Assembly (NCBI GenBank): GCA_910578175.1
Contig: CAJTPF010000002.1
Span: forward strand, 126,024-190,023
Origin: an uncultured Lachnospiraceae bacterium
Lineage (GTDB): Bacteria > Bacillota > Clostridia > Lachnospirales > Lachnospiraceae
Length of the DNA stretch: 64,000 bases
Direction of reading: 5' to 3'
Below are positions 34,722 to 45,117 of the stretch, in pieces. How positions within the stretch are numbered: position 1 is the stretch's first letter; the number at the start of each line of letters is the position of its first letter. The notes under the pieces are model-generated. The model worked only from the letters and a program-made list of their open reading frames with translations. It made no database searches and was not told the DNA's origin. Made by a program: the position numbers and the translations under genes.

Positions 34722-37175
34722 TTATTGTATCCTTGTCGCCACTGTACCATGAATCTCTGATAACGGGGCATAAATAATAATATAAAGTTCGGAATCCTGT
34801 TTTATTTCATTTACATATAAATTATCCGCAGTATCTCCTTTATTTTCTATAATATAAGGTAAAACATAGCGATACCCTCCGCCGGTCGGGCATGTTAATA
34901 CAAGCTCAGCCTCACCCGCATGATATGCCTGGGTATCAATTATTACATTTATCGGAATATCATTTTCAATGTTATTTAATGCAATCTCGTATTGACTGAT
35001 TACATCATCCTGTTCTACTTCAATATATAACTTATCAGAATATTCACAATTTTCCCGATTCCAAAACAGCAACTGAATTGCAAATTCATCTTTCGATAAC
35101 ATTTCGTCTGTAATATTAATTTTCTGCCTCATTTCTACATCATGTTTTAATTTTTCACCCTTTTTCTTATTTGTATTTCTAAATGGGTCGGCAAAATACA
35201 ACTTTTCAACCCCAAACATTTCTCCTAAATCTCTTAATTCGATCCCTTTATTTTGAAGTGTATCATATAATTCCCCATTTTTTATCAATAAATAAACAGT
35301 ATATTTTCCCTGTTCCTCAGAATACAATAAATCCCACCGTTCAGACATTTCTTCCGTCAGTTCTCTTGTTAATAACATTTGAATATCTTCCGCTTCTGTT
35401 CCACAATATTCTTCCATATCTGCCAATATCAACTCATAACGATTCAATTCAAACTGAGCTAACATATAACTTGGGAAATTTTTGTCAACATAAATTTTTT
35501 TATACTTTTTGTGATTGATATCATATTGATCCAATATATATTTTAATCCCTGATATTTTGAATTATTAACCTGAGCGGCAGGAATATCCGACTGTATTAA
35601 AAAACAACTGTATATATAAAGATACATTGTAATAAATACGATAGAAAGGGTTTTAATCTTTCTTTTTTTTATCAAAACTGCACTTATTATAAAAACAAGC
35701 AAACCTGACATAAATAATTTTATAAAATCCAACTTGCTGAAATATCCTGGTATTTTTCTTAACATCAATGGCGTGATAATCGTAAATGCACCGGAACTTT
35801 TAATTCTGATTCCTTCTAATTCAGGTGCTATATATCCCAAAAAGATTCCGGAAGCTAAAATATATATTATTATTGTTATGATCATTTCTCTTTTTATTTT
35901 TTCTTTCCTGACAAGATATACAAATGTCAGCATAACCGCCATTGCACAATACGCCGCCCAATAACGCTGATAAACATACCACTTGCTGCCCATATCCTGT
36001 TCTATTGACGTTAGTACCGAATTAATCGATGCAACAGATGTAAATAAAATGGTCGCAATGATAAGTGCTGCAATAAAAAGAACTGCCGTATATAAAGAAG
36101 CATTTATATCAGAAATATCTAATTTTGATTTTTTAATTTTTCCTCTTATAACAGAAATCAGTTTTCCCGCTGCATACCCTCCGATAACAAAAAATAATAC
36201 TAAAAATACACCAGAATATGTTCCCAACACAAAAAATTGACCCACTACACATTTTAAATATGCTATCATTCCATTTTTATTAAATAATCCGGCAAAATTC
36301 CCCCATATTTCCCCTATACTTTCCATTGAATTTCCTATTGCCCCATCCTTTAAGTAAGCTAGCCACAACTTATCCTGTATGATACTGTTTAAATATTTTA
36401 CAATAAAATAACCGATTCCGCATTCTGCAATGATTATCGGTATATGAACAAAGAACTTGTTCCGAAACAGGTAATATATTATTATAGCAAGAAGCAATGC
36501 ACACCATGTAAAAATAAATCTTGTATGAACCGTCAGACCATAGCAAAGAAGGAAGCCTAATAACAAAGAATATGCTCTTACATTTTTCCCGTTTTCAACA
36601 CGTCTCTGCATCATCAGAATCAAATACAGAACAAACCAGTTAAGAAATACAAGGGGATTTTCATTAATAATTGAATTTCCATTAATGATATTATGATAAA
36701 AACAACAGGAAGCCAACGAAATCAAGGCACATATATACTCACTGTCTATTTTAAAGATATTCTTTAAAATATTGTAACAGATCACTACACTCAATGCCAT
36801 GAGTAAAGCATTATATGATAACATAATCTGATATATAACGCTCATATTATCCGAGAGATGAAAAGCTGGAGCCATCAATGCAGAAAACCCCCAACCATAA
36901 TACAGAATAGTCGACACAACATCAGACCAATCCAATCCGGCAAAATATGCAGCACCGGCAATGGTTCCTATTTCATCATTTCCTGTAGCTGATGTCAAGG
37001 ATTTAAACAGAAGATTTGTTAATATTTTAACAACAAACACGCTTAAAAAGAGAATTATCTGTATTCTATATTTTTTAACCGCCTCTGCCACAATACTGTT
37101 TTTTCTTATTTGACCATCCATTCTTCTGGCATTCCTTCCTTCGACTCTAAAATACTTCAATTTTTGATAATACAT
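34722..37175 (-). CDS. Giant GT-C-like membrane protein, paralogue 2 of 3
   Basis: An 817-residue paralogue of its two neighbours. The outer-loop signature is GNDEIGTIAGAAYFAGLDWS, followed by YYGWGFSALMAPAF; VHTRFIFTW and IQDKLWLAYL are retained. It has only one C-terminal beta-sandwich unit (LYIEVEQDD and AGEAELVLTCPTGG), the second being absent, which explains its shorter length. The start at 37175 is supported by AGGA; a later in-frame ATG at 37121 is possible. It lies 31 nt after paralogue 3 on the same transcript. Divergence between copies suggests they act on different donors or acceptors. Confidence 0.63.
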   Translation of the reverse strand: MYYQKLKYFRVEGRNARRMDGQIRKNSIVAEAVKKYRIQIILFLSVFVVKILTNLLFKSLTSATGNDEIGTIAGAAYFAGLDWSDVVSTILYYGWGFSALMAPAFHLSDNMSVIYQIMLSYNALLMALSVVICYNILKNIFKIDSEYICALISLASCCFYHNIINGNSIINENPLVFLNWFVLYLILMMQRRVENGKNVRAYSLLLGFLLCYGLTVHTRFIFTWCALLLAIIIYYLFRNKFFVHIPIIIAECGIGYFIVKYLNSIIQDKLWLAYLKDGAIGNSMESIGEIWGNFAGLFNKNGMIAYLKCVVGQFFVLGTYSGVFLVLFFVIGGYAAGKLISVIRGKIKKSKLDISDINASLYTAVLFIAALIIATILFTSVASINSVLTSIEQDMGSKWYVYQRYWAAYCAMAVMLTFVYLVRKEKIKREMIITIIIYILASGIFLGYIAPELEGIRIKSSGAFTIITPLMLRKIPGYFSKLDFIKLFMSGLLVFIISAVLIKKRKIKTLSIVFITMYLYIYSCFLIQSDIPAAQVNNSKYQGLKYILDQYDINHKKYKKIYVDKNFPSYMLAQFELNRYELILADMEEYCGTEAEDIQMLLTRELTEEMSERWDLLYSEEQGKYTVYLLIKNGELYDTLQNKGIELRDLGEMFGVEKLYFADPFRNTNKKKGEKLKHDVEMRQKINITDEMLSKDEFAIQLLFWNRENCEYSDKLYIEVEQDDVISQYEIALNNIENDIPINVIIDTQAYHAGEAELVLTCPTGGGYRYVLPYIIENKGDTADNLYVNEIKQDSELYIIIYAPLSEIHGTVATRIQ

Positions 37176-37206
37176 GATTATCCTGAAAATGTAAAGTATA
37201 TATTAA

Positions 37207-40146
37207 TCATTTATTATATTTATTTTTTGTGTAATCATTTAAAATACCATATATATTCATACATATATAAGAATCAAACTCTCTTCCGTCTTTTTTTATC
37301 TTTCCGGCAATCCAATCCGGTAGTTGTTGTTTACTATACGGACATACATAAGGTTTTATATATTTGCCATCATTATTTTTTTTAGATGATAATGTGATTG
37401 TTGCCGGGCCTGCGGAATATTTTTCAGAATTGAGCACAATTCTCAAATAATCTCTGGCCGCCAGTTCAGACTGATGTACTGAAAATATATCTGACTGTTT
37501 TCCCTGTGTCACCGTAACCGTAATTACCCCTCTGGATAAAGAATTTCCTGTATTTCTGATCCAAATATCCATTCCCAGATACTTATATGCCAGCATTTCA
37601 TCTGTCAACTGTATGTTCTGAGACAGTTTCATTCCCTTTCCGATACTTCCCGCATCTGCTTTCGCTTCTGATTTATCCGTTACGGCAATATTTACCGGCA
37701 GAATCTGTATCCCCTGCAAAGTTTTTGGTATTACTACCTGCATATAAAGCTGGCCGGCATACTCCTTATCATTGTATCGAACTGGATAAACTGTTTCCCG
37801 GCTGATCTCCTTACCAAACCCAACCGTGTACGGAACCACATATTTATATCTACTCATATCCGGACAGGTCATCGTAATGGTTGCTTTGCCTTCCGTAAAT
37901 CCCTCGCTGTCCACATATACATACACTGGTTCTCTGGTGACTATATTATCCATGGAGATAAAAAATGTTTTTTCTGTCTCTCCCTGAGTTATGGTAATAT
38001 TCACTTTTCCTCTGCTTGGATTCTCCGACGGATTTTTAAACATTAAAACAATTGCAAATCTTCCGCTGCCAACCATATCAGAAGTCACATAAAAATCCTG
38101 TTCCAACTTATCTGTATTTTTTATTTTCTGAATACCGATGTCCTGGATGTCCTTCTCCCGGTTTTTATAAATTAACTTTTCTATTCCAAAGATATCGCTG
38201 ACATCTGTTAAAGGTATCCCCTGCTGAATAAGTTTCTCCGATAACTCTCCCTTTCTAACAAGAAGATAATACTCCGGTACTTCTTTACCTTCGCTGTCAG
38301 TCTTGTTTTTCTGATAAAGTATATACCAGCTTCCGCACATTTCTTCCCCAATCTGCTCTGTTAAAGCCAGGCGGATATCTGTTTCCCCCGAATCGGGTGA
38401 TGAATATTCTTCATAATCGCTAACGTGCAGTTCATATCTGCTCAACTCAAATTGCGCATTATAATAATTAGTTAATTTACTGTCTGCATATATTTTTTTG
38501 TAATCATTATAGCTTATACCATATGACTCCAATATCCATTTTGCATCAATATATTGAAAATATGACTGTTCGGATACCTTAATATCTACGACTGTCATCT
38601 TGTATGCAAACAGATACACAAATATTACCATAGCCAAAACCGCCGCCAAATGATACTTCTTTTTAATAAATAACATTATCATCACTAAAAACCATACAGC
38701 CCCGGCGGCCAGAAGAATCAACCAGCCTGACATTGTAATACGATCTTCCAGTTTATTAAATGTAAAGCCCACAAGAAACTGATACACCAATGCAGAAGAT
38801 ATTTTTGCTCCTGCCAGTTTTGCTGCTACAAAAATCCCAAACAGGATTCCCCATGCGGTCATAACAAAAATCGATATAACGGATACGATTCTCTTTAATT
38901 TTTTTTCCTTATTCAAATAAAAATATACAAATGTTAACATAATTGCCATCGGGCAACAGGCCCCCCAGTATCTGGAATAGACAAACCATTTACAGTTCCA
39001 TCCTTTTACAATGGCATTTCTGGCTACACCGGCGGCACCGACACTGGAAAATAACAATGTGGCAATCAACAATGAAGCAATAAAAATAATTCCAGTTCCA
39101 ATCTGTATATCCGTTGTTTCATCATCCTCCGCAACAAAAAATCTTTCTTGTTTTTTAAATGTTTTCCTAATCAACCTATGGATCATAATTCCTGTTATTA
39201 ACAGAAAGAACAACAGTAAACCTCCGGATAAAAAAAACATTATTGCAGACTGACCCAATAACATATGCAGATATCCTGTCAATCCATCAGCATTTAACAG
39301 TTCTTTCAGATTTGTAAACTGACCTCCCAAACTATCCAAGCTGTTTACCAGCGGTTCATCATTTTGTGCCGCAAGCCATAGTTTATCCTGTATACTGCCG
39401 TTCAATATTCGGACAAGTCCATAGATCCCTCCAGATCCCAATAAAAATACCCATGGATTAACCAGTATTTTCTTTTTCACAAAACCATAACTGATAAACA
39501 TCACAAAAACCCCGCCCCAGACTAAAACAAATCTGGTATGAACAGTTAAACCATATCCCATTATCAAAACCAATGCAATTGTATTCTTAATATTGGTACA
39601 CCCAATGTCAGAATTTTCCTGCATTTTTAATAATAAATAGAATACCAGCCATGTTAAAAATATTATTGCTGTTTCATTAAATACAATATTGGTGTTCATC
39701 AATGCAATAAAATAAAAGTTTGCAGCCAATGTCACCAGTACACAAAATGTTTTATTCTGAATCTTAAAAATTTTGTGTAATATGTTATAGCATATTACCA
39801 CTGATAATCCTAACAGCAATGCATTATAAGCCAGCATCGCCTGAAATAATATCCGCACATTGTCGGTCAGCAAAAAAGCCGGAGCCATGAACATGGAATA
39901 TCCCCAGCCGTAATACAATGCCTTTGATATCACGTCCGACCAGTCCAGGCCTGCAAAATAAGCGGCTCCAGCCATAGTTCCGATATCGTCATTTCCGGCA
40001 GTAAGCGTTGATGATTTTAAAAACAGATTCAAAAGGATTTTAAAACCAAATACTCCTAAAAACAATAAAAACTGAATCTTATAATCCTTCCATATTCCAC
40101 TAAACCTTTCAAGAATTTTATTTATACCGAGTTTTTTATTACTCAT
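37207..40146 (-). CDS. Giant GT-C-like membrane protein, paralogue 3 of 3
   Basis: About 979 residues. Membrane helices fill the first ~540; the signature is GNDDIGTMAGAAYFAGLDWS, then YYGWGYSMFMAPAF, VHTRFVLVW and IQDKLWLAAQ. The C-terminal half has two beta-sandwich units (VNITITQGETEKTFF with EGKATITMTCPD, and GVITVTVTQGKQSD with SAGPATITLSS). I place the start at 40146, where AAAGG is 8 nt upstream; an ATG at 40170 overlapping the previous stop has no ribosome site. It is the first of the three to be transcribed and follows the O-acyltransferase gene. Confidence 0.63.
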   Translation of the reverse strand: MSNKKLGINKILERFSGIWKDYKIQFLLFLGVFGFKILLNLFLKSSTLTAGNDDIGTMAGAAYFAGLDWSDVISKALYYGWGYSMFMAPAFLLTDNVRILFQAMLAYNALLLGLSVVICYNILHKIFKIQNKTFCVLVTLAANFYFIALMNTNIVFNETAIIFLTWLVFYLLLKMQENSDIGCTNIKNTIALVLIMGYGLTVHTRFVLVWGGVFVMFISYGFVKKKILVNPWVFLLGSGGIYGLVRILNGSIQDKLWLAAQNDEPLVNSLDSLGGQFTNLKELLNADGLTGYLHMLLGQSAIMFFLSGGLLLFFLLITGIMIHRLIRKTFKKQERFFVAEDDETTDIQIGTGIIFIASLLIATLLFSSVGAAGVARNAIVKGWNCKWFVYSRYWGACCPMAIMLTFVYFYLNKEKKLKRIVSVISIFVMTAWGILFGIFVAAKLAGAKISSALVYQFLVGFTFNKLEDRITMSGWLILLAAGAVWFLVMIMLFIKKKYHLAAVLAMVIFVYLFAYKMTVVDIKVSEQSYFQYIDAKWILESYGISYNDYKKIYADSKLTNYYNAQFELSRYELHVSDYEEYSSPDSGETDIRLALTEQIGEEMCGSWYILYQKNKTDSEGKEVPEYYLLVRKGELSEKLIQQGIPLTDVSDIFGIEKLIYKNREKDIQDIGIQKIKNTDKLEQDFYVTSDMVGSGRFAIVLMFKNPSENPSRGKVNITITQGETEKTFFISMDNIVTREPVYVYVDSEGFTEGKATITMTCPDMSRYKYVVPYTVGFGKEISRETVYPVRYNDKEYAGQLYMQVVIPKTLQGIQILPVNIAVTDKSEAKADAGSIGKGMKLSQNIQLTDEMLAYKYLGMDIWIRNTGNSLSRGVITVTVTQGKQSDIFSVHQSELAARDYLRIVLNSEKYSAGPATITLSSKKNNDGKYIKPYVCPYSKQQLPDWIAGKIKKDGREFDSYICMNIYGILNDYTKNKYNK

Positions 40147-40169
40147 AACCATAGCCTTTCTACCTGCCA

Positions 40170-41294
40170 TTATTTTTTAAGACACCTTCTGAAACCTTTT
40201 ACAGCAAACCTGATCAATGTTGCAGCCATCAGAGAAATCAAAAATGCTGACAATGATATTATAAAAAATGATAACCACCCGTTCATACTGTTCAGAACCT
40301 TTTTAAAATCTGCAGATGTTGTTATCTTTCTTATTATCATATAATGAAGCAGATAAATATAAAACGTCTTATCCGCAATGAAATACACGACCTTATTCAA
40401 TGAGTTTTTTATGTTTATATGCATAAAAATATAAAAAATACAAACTGTTGTTATAATTACGGTAATCGTTTTGATCGATGTAAAATTATTAAACTTTAAA
40501 TCAATTTCTTTGCAGAGTAAACTAACTCCAAACAACAACATATTCATAAGTACAATAAGTACCACAGACACTTTTTTCATCATTCCGGTGGTAATGTTGT
40601 TCCAAAAACAGCCACTTTCTCTTTCATTTTTCAGCCAAATGTACATTTCATATCCCAACAGAACATAAAATATGTTTATATCAAACGGCGAAAAAAATGT
40701 AACTTTAAGATCTGTTTTTAGTAATTGTTGTAAAACTGGCCAAATGCTGCTTAAAGCCATACATAAGAATGTTAAAAGCAGATATCCTCTTCTGATCTTA
40801 TTTTCCTTTTCTTCATTCTTACACAAAAGACGGAGTAAAGGAAACCAAATCATAAGCCTCATATATGCCCACACATACCATAAATGCATACAAATCGAGG
40901 TATTATTTACCTGCCAGGAAAAAAAATCCGAAAAGATCGTTTTCCAGTCAAGATCAGGATTCATCAGACAATACAATAGCGACTGCCGGCTTTTTAACCA
41001 TGGTGCAAACAGCTGGGTCAACAGGATTATGATCATCGCAGGAATAAATATTGACAACAGTGTATTTTTCACACGCAAACTATATTTTTTTTCTGATGTA
41101 AACATAAAATATCCGGTGATCATCCAGAATAGCGCTACACCATTTAAAACAAAAACCCTGATAATATTTTCTTCATAATAATTTAATCCCTTATTAAAAC
41201 TAAGCGTATGAAGAAATACAACCATAAAACATGCTAAAATTCTGATAAATTCAATATTAACATTTCTTTTATCACTTTTCATTTTTATATCCAA
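40170..41294 (-). CDS. Membrane O-acyltransferase (Acyl_transf_3, OafA/WecH-like)
   Basis: A 374-residue polytopic protein with about ten helices. NVNIEFIRILACFMVVFLHT holds the conserved Arg and His; VALFWMITGYFMF and CMHLWYVWAYMRLMIW follow as in surface-sugar acyltransferases. Translation starts at TTG (41294) with AGAGG 6 nt upstream; the next ATG is too far from the site. It should add acetyl or other acyl groups to the polymer, opposite in direction to the SGNH esterase encoded just upstream (23-nt gap). Confidence 0.88.
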   Translation of the reverse strand: MDIKMKSDKRNVNIEFIRILACFMVVFLHTLSFNKGLNYYEENIIRVFVLNGVALFWMITGYFMFTSEKKYSLRVKNTLLSIFIPAMIIILLTQLFAPWLKSRQSLLYCLMNPDLDWKTIFSDFFSWQVNNTSICMHLWYVWAYMRLMIWFPLLRLLCKNEEKENKIRRGYLLLTFLCMALSSIWPVLQQLLKTDLKVTFFSPFDINIFYVLLGYEMYIWLKNERESGCFWNNITTGMMKKVSVVLIVLMNMLLFGVSLLCKEIDLKFNNFTSIKTITVIITTVCIFYIFMHINIKNSLNKVVYFIADKTFYIYLLHYMIIRKITTSADFKKVLNSMNGWLSFFIISLSAFLISLMAATLIRFAVKGFRRCLKK

Positions 41295-41317
41295 ATTTTT
41301 CCTCTCTCCGTTCTTCC

Positions 41318-42751
41318 TTATTTACTCTTTAATGAATTCACATATTTCGCCATTGCCAGCCCGGCTTCCTTCCCTGCCAGATTATAACCTTCCTGTGAAT
41401 AATGGGACAGATTACTCATCAGGCCTCTGCTTACAAAGGTTTTTGCAATAGTCGTTGTCATATAGGCATATTCATATGTATCACAAAATTCTATCTGTGT
41501 ATTCTGAATGGAATCAAAAATACCAGGATGATCTAAATGATTGCCGATTCCAACAAAAAAACACATTTCAACACCATGTTTTCTCATCTCTTCTATCATT
41601 TTTCCAAGATATGCTTTGTAATTTTCCGGCTTCTCTTTATAATCGGCTTCTCCCTGTGACCAGACCATATAAATATGACGGATATTATATCCGTTATCAC
41701 CCAGCCAGCTCTTTGCAGTATTTAAGCGTGTAATTGCATCATTTAATACAGGCTGGCCCGGCTGGAATTTTCTGACAGAAGTTCCGGAAATGCTGGCTGA
41801 AACCCCAACGATCGGCACGCCGGCGGTTTCAAAATAAGCTTTGCAAAGGCTCGCCGTCATCCCACCGGATTTCACCGCTGTCCCTTTTTTCGCACTGATA
41901 TCATTAATGGCGCCTTCTATATTCTCATATTTGCCAAACGGTTCCTGCAGCGTATATAATCTGTCGGGATCCGTAACCGCTTTAAACTCATATGCCGAAT
42001 TCATTTCTAAAACCGGCGCTAAAGATACATTTTCTCCTCTTCCCGCCATATTGGACTGTCCCATAAATATTACCAGATCCACAACTTTCCGGTTTAAGCA
42101 TATATTTGACATGGCTCCGTATACTTTTCTTCCATTCAGTACTTTGTATGGCCGGACCCTGTAATAATAAATGCCTGTCCTGGATGTCAGATTTAATTTA
42201 TACTGGTTGTCCTTCCACCCGGTTCTCACGCAGTTGTATTTTCCGTTTACTGAAGAAGAATTATAAATATTGTACTGATATTTACTGTTTTTCAAATCAC
42301 TCCACTGCAGATAAGTTCCTGTCTTATCCACGAGCAGCGTCAGTTCCAGATCATCTTTCACATAAGCGATCTGTAATGGTTTGGAAGCTTCGCCATAGAT
42401 CATTTTTCCCCGTTCCATTTTTGTAGCTCTGACCTTATACCAATATTTTTTCCCTGATACGGCGCTGTTATCCGTATATTTTAACCCGGATATATCTTTT
42501 GCAACACAGGTATAAGTACCATTCTTACGACCAGATCGATAAAGACGGTATGTATATGAGTTTCCGGATGAATTCCAAACCAGTGTCGGCTTCGTCACCG
42601 TTTCGGAAGATATTACCGGAACCGGTATATCTCCCGAAACCGCATAAACCTCCTTTCCAACGCCGGAGATCATTCCTATGATCATCAGAATGGCAACCAG
42701 CGCCGGAACTATTGCTTTATACTTATTTTCTAAATATTTTTTAATTTGCAT
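41318..42751 (-). CDS. Secreted SGNH/sialate-O-acetylesterase-type carbohydrate esterase with N-terminal Fn3-like domains
   Basis: A 477-residue exported protein: signal peptide (IVPALVAILMIIGMISGV, cleavage near VYAVS), two fibronectin-III-like modules (~50-130, ~135-225), then the esterase domain (~230-475). VIFMGQSNMAGRG carries the nucleophilic serine of block I, MVWSQGEADYKEKPE the conserved Q-G-E, and SHYSQEGYNLAG the catalytic His region. This is the SASA/DUF303 arrangement that removes acetyl esters from sugars. It is the first gene of the glycopolymer operon, so it may trim or edit O-acyl groups on the polymer. A terminator for pgi lies just upstream, but I see no strong promoter of its own. 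Confidence 0.85.
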   Translation of the reverse strand: MQIKKYLENKYKAIVPALVAILMIIGMISGVGKEVYAVSGDIPVPVISSETVTKPTLVWNSSGNSYTYRLYRSGRKNGTYTCVAKDISGLKYTDNSAVSGKKYWYKVRATKMERGKMIYGEASKPLQIAYVKDDLELTLLVDKTGTYLQWSDLKNSKYQYNIYNSSSVNGKYNCVRTGWKDNQYKLNLTSRTGIYYYRVRPYKVLNGRKVYGAMSNICLNRKVVDLVIFMGQSNMAGRGENVSLAPVLEMNSAYEFKAVTDPDRLYTLQEPFGKYENIEGAINDISAKKGTAVKSGGMTASLCKAYFETAGVPIVGVSASISGTSVRKFQPGQPVLNDAITRLNTAKSWLGDNGYNIRHIYMVWSQGEADYKEKPENYKAYLGKMIEEMRKHGVEMCFFVGIGNHLDHPGIFDSIQNTQIEFCDTYEYAYMTTTIAKTFVSRGLMSNLSHYSQEGYNLAGKEAGLAMAKYVNSLKSK

Positions 42752-42820
42752 GGTAACTTATAGACCTTTTTCCTTTCTAATATCAGTTGATTTTTCTTTT
42801 ATATTAGGATACTTTTAAAA

Positions 42821-42861
42821 GGGGTGTTCCATAAGTCATATCATGACTCATGAAACACCCC
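42821..42861 (-). terminator. Intrinsic terminator of pgi
   Basis: On the minus strand, GGGGTGTTTCATGAGTCAT and its near-perfect complement form a stem of ~19 positions with two mismatches and a 3-nt loop, followed by TTTTAAAAG. It separates pgi from the glycopolymer operon. Confidence 0.85.
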
Positions 42862-42947
42862 CATTTAATTTCAAATACAGTATATCATTGAATCATCTGT
42901 TCTTCAATATCAGAAAATTGGAAGTTCTTTCTATGAAATAAAGCTAT

Positions 42948-44294
42948 TTATAATCTTTTCAGTAACTCTTCTCTTTCCTTCTCGTATCCCGGTCTGCCTA
43001 AGAGTGCAAACATATTCTTCTTATAACTTTCCACACCCGGCTGGTCAAACGGATTTACACCTGAAATATATCCGCTGATACCGCATGCAAATTCGAAGAA
43101 ATAAAATAGCTGTCCCAAATAAAACTCATTCTGTTCCGGTACATTTACCATTAAGTTTGGTACGTTTCCATCCGTATGGGCAAGCAGGGTCCCGTTCATG
43201 GCACTCTTATTGATAAAGTCCACGGTTTTTCCTGCCAGATAATTTAATCCGTCTAAATCCACCGGCTCTTCTTCCAGTTCAAAAGAACACTTTGGTGTCT
43301 CTACATTTATTACCGTTTCAAACATAATTCTGGAACCATCCTGAATAAACTGTCCCATAGAATGCAAATCCGTTGTAAGATCAACCGATGCAGGAAGGAT
43401 ACCTTTCTGGTCCTTTCCTTCACTCTCACCGTATAACTGCTTCCACCATTCCGATACATAATGAACACTCGGCTCGTAGTTTGCCAATATTTCCACACTC
43501 TTCCCTTTTCTGTGGAGAATGTTTCGGATCGCCGCATATTTCAATGCATCGTTGTCGGCAAACGCATTATTTAATGCCATTTCCCTTCCGGATGCCGCAC
43601 CTTCCATAAGCTTGTCTATATCAGCTCCACTGACAGCGATCGGAAGCAGACCCACTGCGGTAAGTACGGAAAATCTTCCGCCCACATCATCCGGAACTAC
43701 GAAAGTCTCATATCCCTCTTCTGTTGCCAGATTCTTTAACGAACCCTTTTCTTTATCCGTGGTAGCATATATTCTCTTCGCTGCTTCTTCTTTTCCGTAC
43801 TTTTCTTCCAGGATTTTCTTAAATACGCGGAAAGCAATGGCAGGTTCCGTTGTTGTTCCTGATTTGGATATCATATTGATCGAAAAATCTTTGCCTTCCA
43901 CAACATCCATCAGATGTTTGATATAGGTACTGCTGATACTGTTTCCAACATAATATATTTCCGGAGTTTTTCGCTGGTCTTTTGTAAGATTGTTATAAAA
44001 GCTGTGTCCCAGGAATTCGATGGCCGCTCTTGCCCCAAGATAAGAACCTCCGATACCGATGACGAGCAATACGTCGGAATCGTTCTGGATCTTCTTTGCC
44101 GCTTCCTTGATTCTGGAAAATTCTTCTTTATCATAGTCTACAGGCAAATCAATCCATCCTAAGAAGTCGTTCCCCGCACCTGTCTTTGACACCAATGTAT
44201 TTTTTGCATTTGCTGCAATACTTTCCATGTTTGTAATTTCACTATCTGAAATAAATTTGGCTGCTTTTGAATAATCAAATGATACTTTTGCCAT
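42948..44294 (-). CDS. pgi: Glucose-6-phosphate isomerase
   Basis: A 448-residue cytosolic enzyme interconverting glucose 6-phosphate and fructose 6-phosphate. Visible motifs: [35 protein letters not shown] (phosphate-binding S-K-[ST]-G-T-T), [21 protein letters not shown] (the PGI signature) and [16 protein letters not shown] with the catalytic Lys. The size matches the ~450-residue Firmicute form. AAAGGAG precedes the ATG, and a good promoter lies ~80 bp upstream. It is monocistronic between two terminated units. Confidence 0.97.
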   Translation of the reverse strand: MAKVSFDYSKAAKFISDSEITNMESIAANAKNTLVSKTGAGNDFLGWIDLPVDYDKEEFSRIKEAAKKIQNDSDVLLVIGIGGSYLGARAAIEFLGHSFYNNLTKDQRKTPEIYYVGNSISSTYIKHLMDVVEGKDFSINMISKSGTTTEPAIAFRVFKKILEEKYGKEEAAKRIYATTDKEKGSLKNLATEEGYETFVVPDDVGGRFSVLTAVGLLPIAVSGADIDKLMEGAASGREMALNNAFADNDALKYAAIRNILHRKGKSVEILANYEPSVHYVSEWWKQLYGESEGKDQKGILPASVDLTTDLHSMGQFIQDGSRIMFETVINVETPKCSFELEEEPVDLDGLNYLAGKTVDFINKSAMNGTLLAHTDGNVPNLMVNVPEQNEFYLGQLFYFFEFACGISGYISGVNPFDQPGVESYKKNMFALLGRPGYEKEREELLKRL

Positions 44295-44372
44295 TGATAT
44301 ACACTCCTTTGTCTGCTCAGTCTATAAAGAATAACCTGAGGTCTGAAAAGGCTTCAGGCGATATACGGGATT

Positions 44373-44401
44373 ATTATAGTACGATTACGGAAATTTGGCA
44401 A
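44373..44401 (-). promoter_or_regulatory. Promoter of pgi
   Basis: TTGCCA (44401-44396) and TATAAT (44378-44373) on the minus strand are 17 bp apart. The ~75-nt leader includes a small CCTGA/TCAGG hairpin. Confidence 0.65.
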
Positions 44402-44441
44402 GGGGATTTTATCCTGAAAATGATCTGTATTCACAAATTAT

Positions 44442-45038
44442 TCAGCTGTAAAAATTCCGGTTCAATGTTTTATCAATAATCAATTCCACATTTATTTCAT
44501 ACGAAACTCCTGTAATAGTCGCAACTCCAAATGTTCCTAGCAATTCAGGCTCTCTGACTATCTCATTTCCATATTCATCCATAAACATTCCCTTCCCTAT
44601 ACTGTAAAATCCATAGTCTATCTCTGAAGGGATTTCAATATTTTCTCCGGTATTATAAAAATACCCTCTGGTCCAATATTCCCTTCCTACCATTACCGGC
44701 GCTATCAATAATTCTGAAACATCTGTTAAATCATATATCTCCCCAGATTTATTTTTTTTATTTTTTAAGATAAAAATCAAAAGCAATTCTTCTCCGTTTA
44801 TATTACTTATATTCGAATTTACTACAACACCTTTAAAAAATAAATCTTTCCTGGGGCTTACCAGAAACACATCCCCCTTTTGAGGCAGGATTCGTTTTCT
44901 TTTAATTACCTGCAGCTGATACTCTTTCGGATCTGACTCATCTAATTTTTCTAATTCCTTTTTAATGTTTTCATCCAACAGCTCATATCGTTCATTAAAC
45001 CTCTTTGATATTGGATTATCATTTATATTTTGATCCAC
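44442..45038 (-). CDS. Imm26-like putative immunity protein
   Basis: A 198-residue cytosolic, acidic protein. After a charged helical lead (1-45), the core begins ILPQKGDVFLVSPRKDLFF, resembling the K-G-D-[IV]-F start of Imm26 immunity proteins, and continues with beta strands and REYWTRGYFYNTG. It is the third gene of an operon, 79 nt downstream of a GIY-YIG toxin-like gene, which is the position expected for an immunity factor. Sequence evidence alone would be weak; context raises it. Alternative: an accessory protein of the ATPase. Confidence 0.5.
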   Translation of the reverse strand: MDQNINDNPISKRFNERYELLDENIKKELEKLDESDPKEYQLQVIKRKRILPQKGDVFLVSPRKDLFFKGVVVNSNISNINGEELLLIFILKNKKNKSGEIYDLTDVSELLIAPVMVGREYWTRGYFYNTGENIEIPSEIDYGFYSIGKGMFMDEYGNEIVREPELLGTFGVATITGVSYEINVELIIDKTLNRNFYS

Positions 45039-45117
45039 CTGTATATTAACCCTCCTGATACTTTTATAATTATAAATTCTACCATAATTCAGTCAAAATA
45101 TTAAATTAATTTTACAA

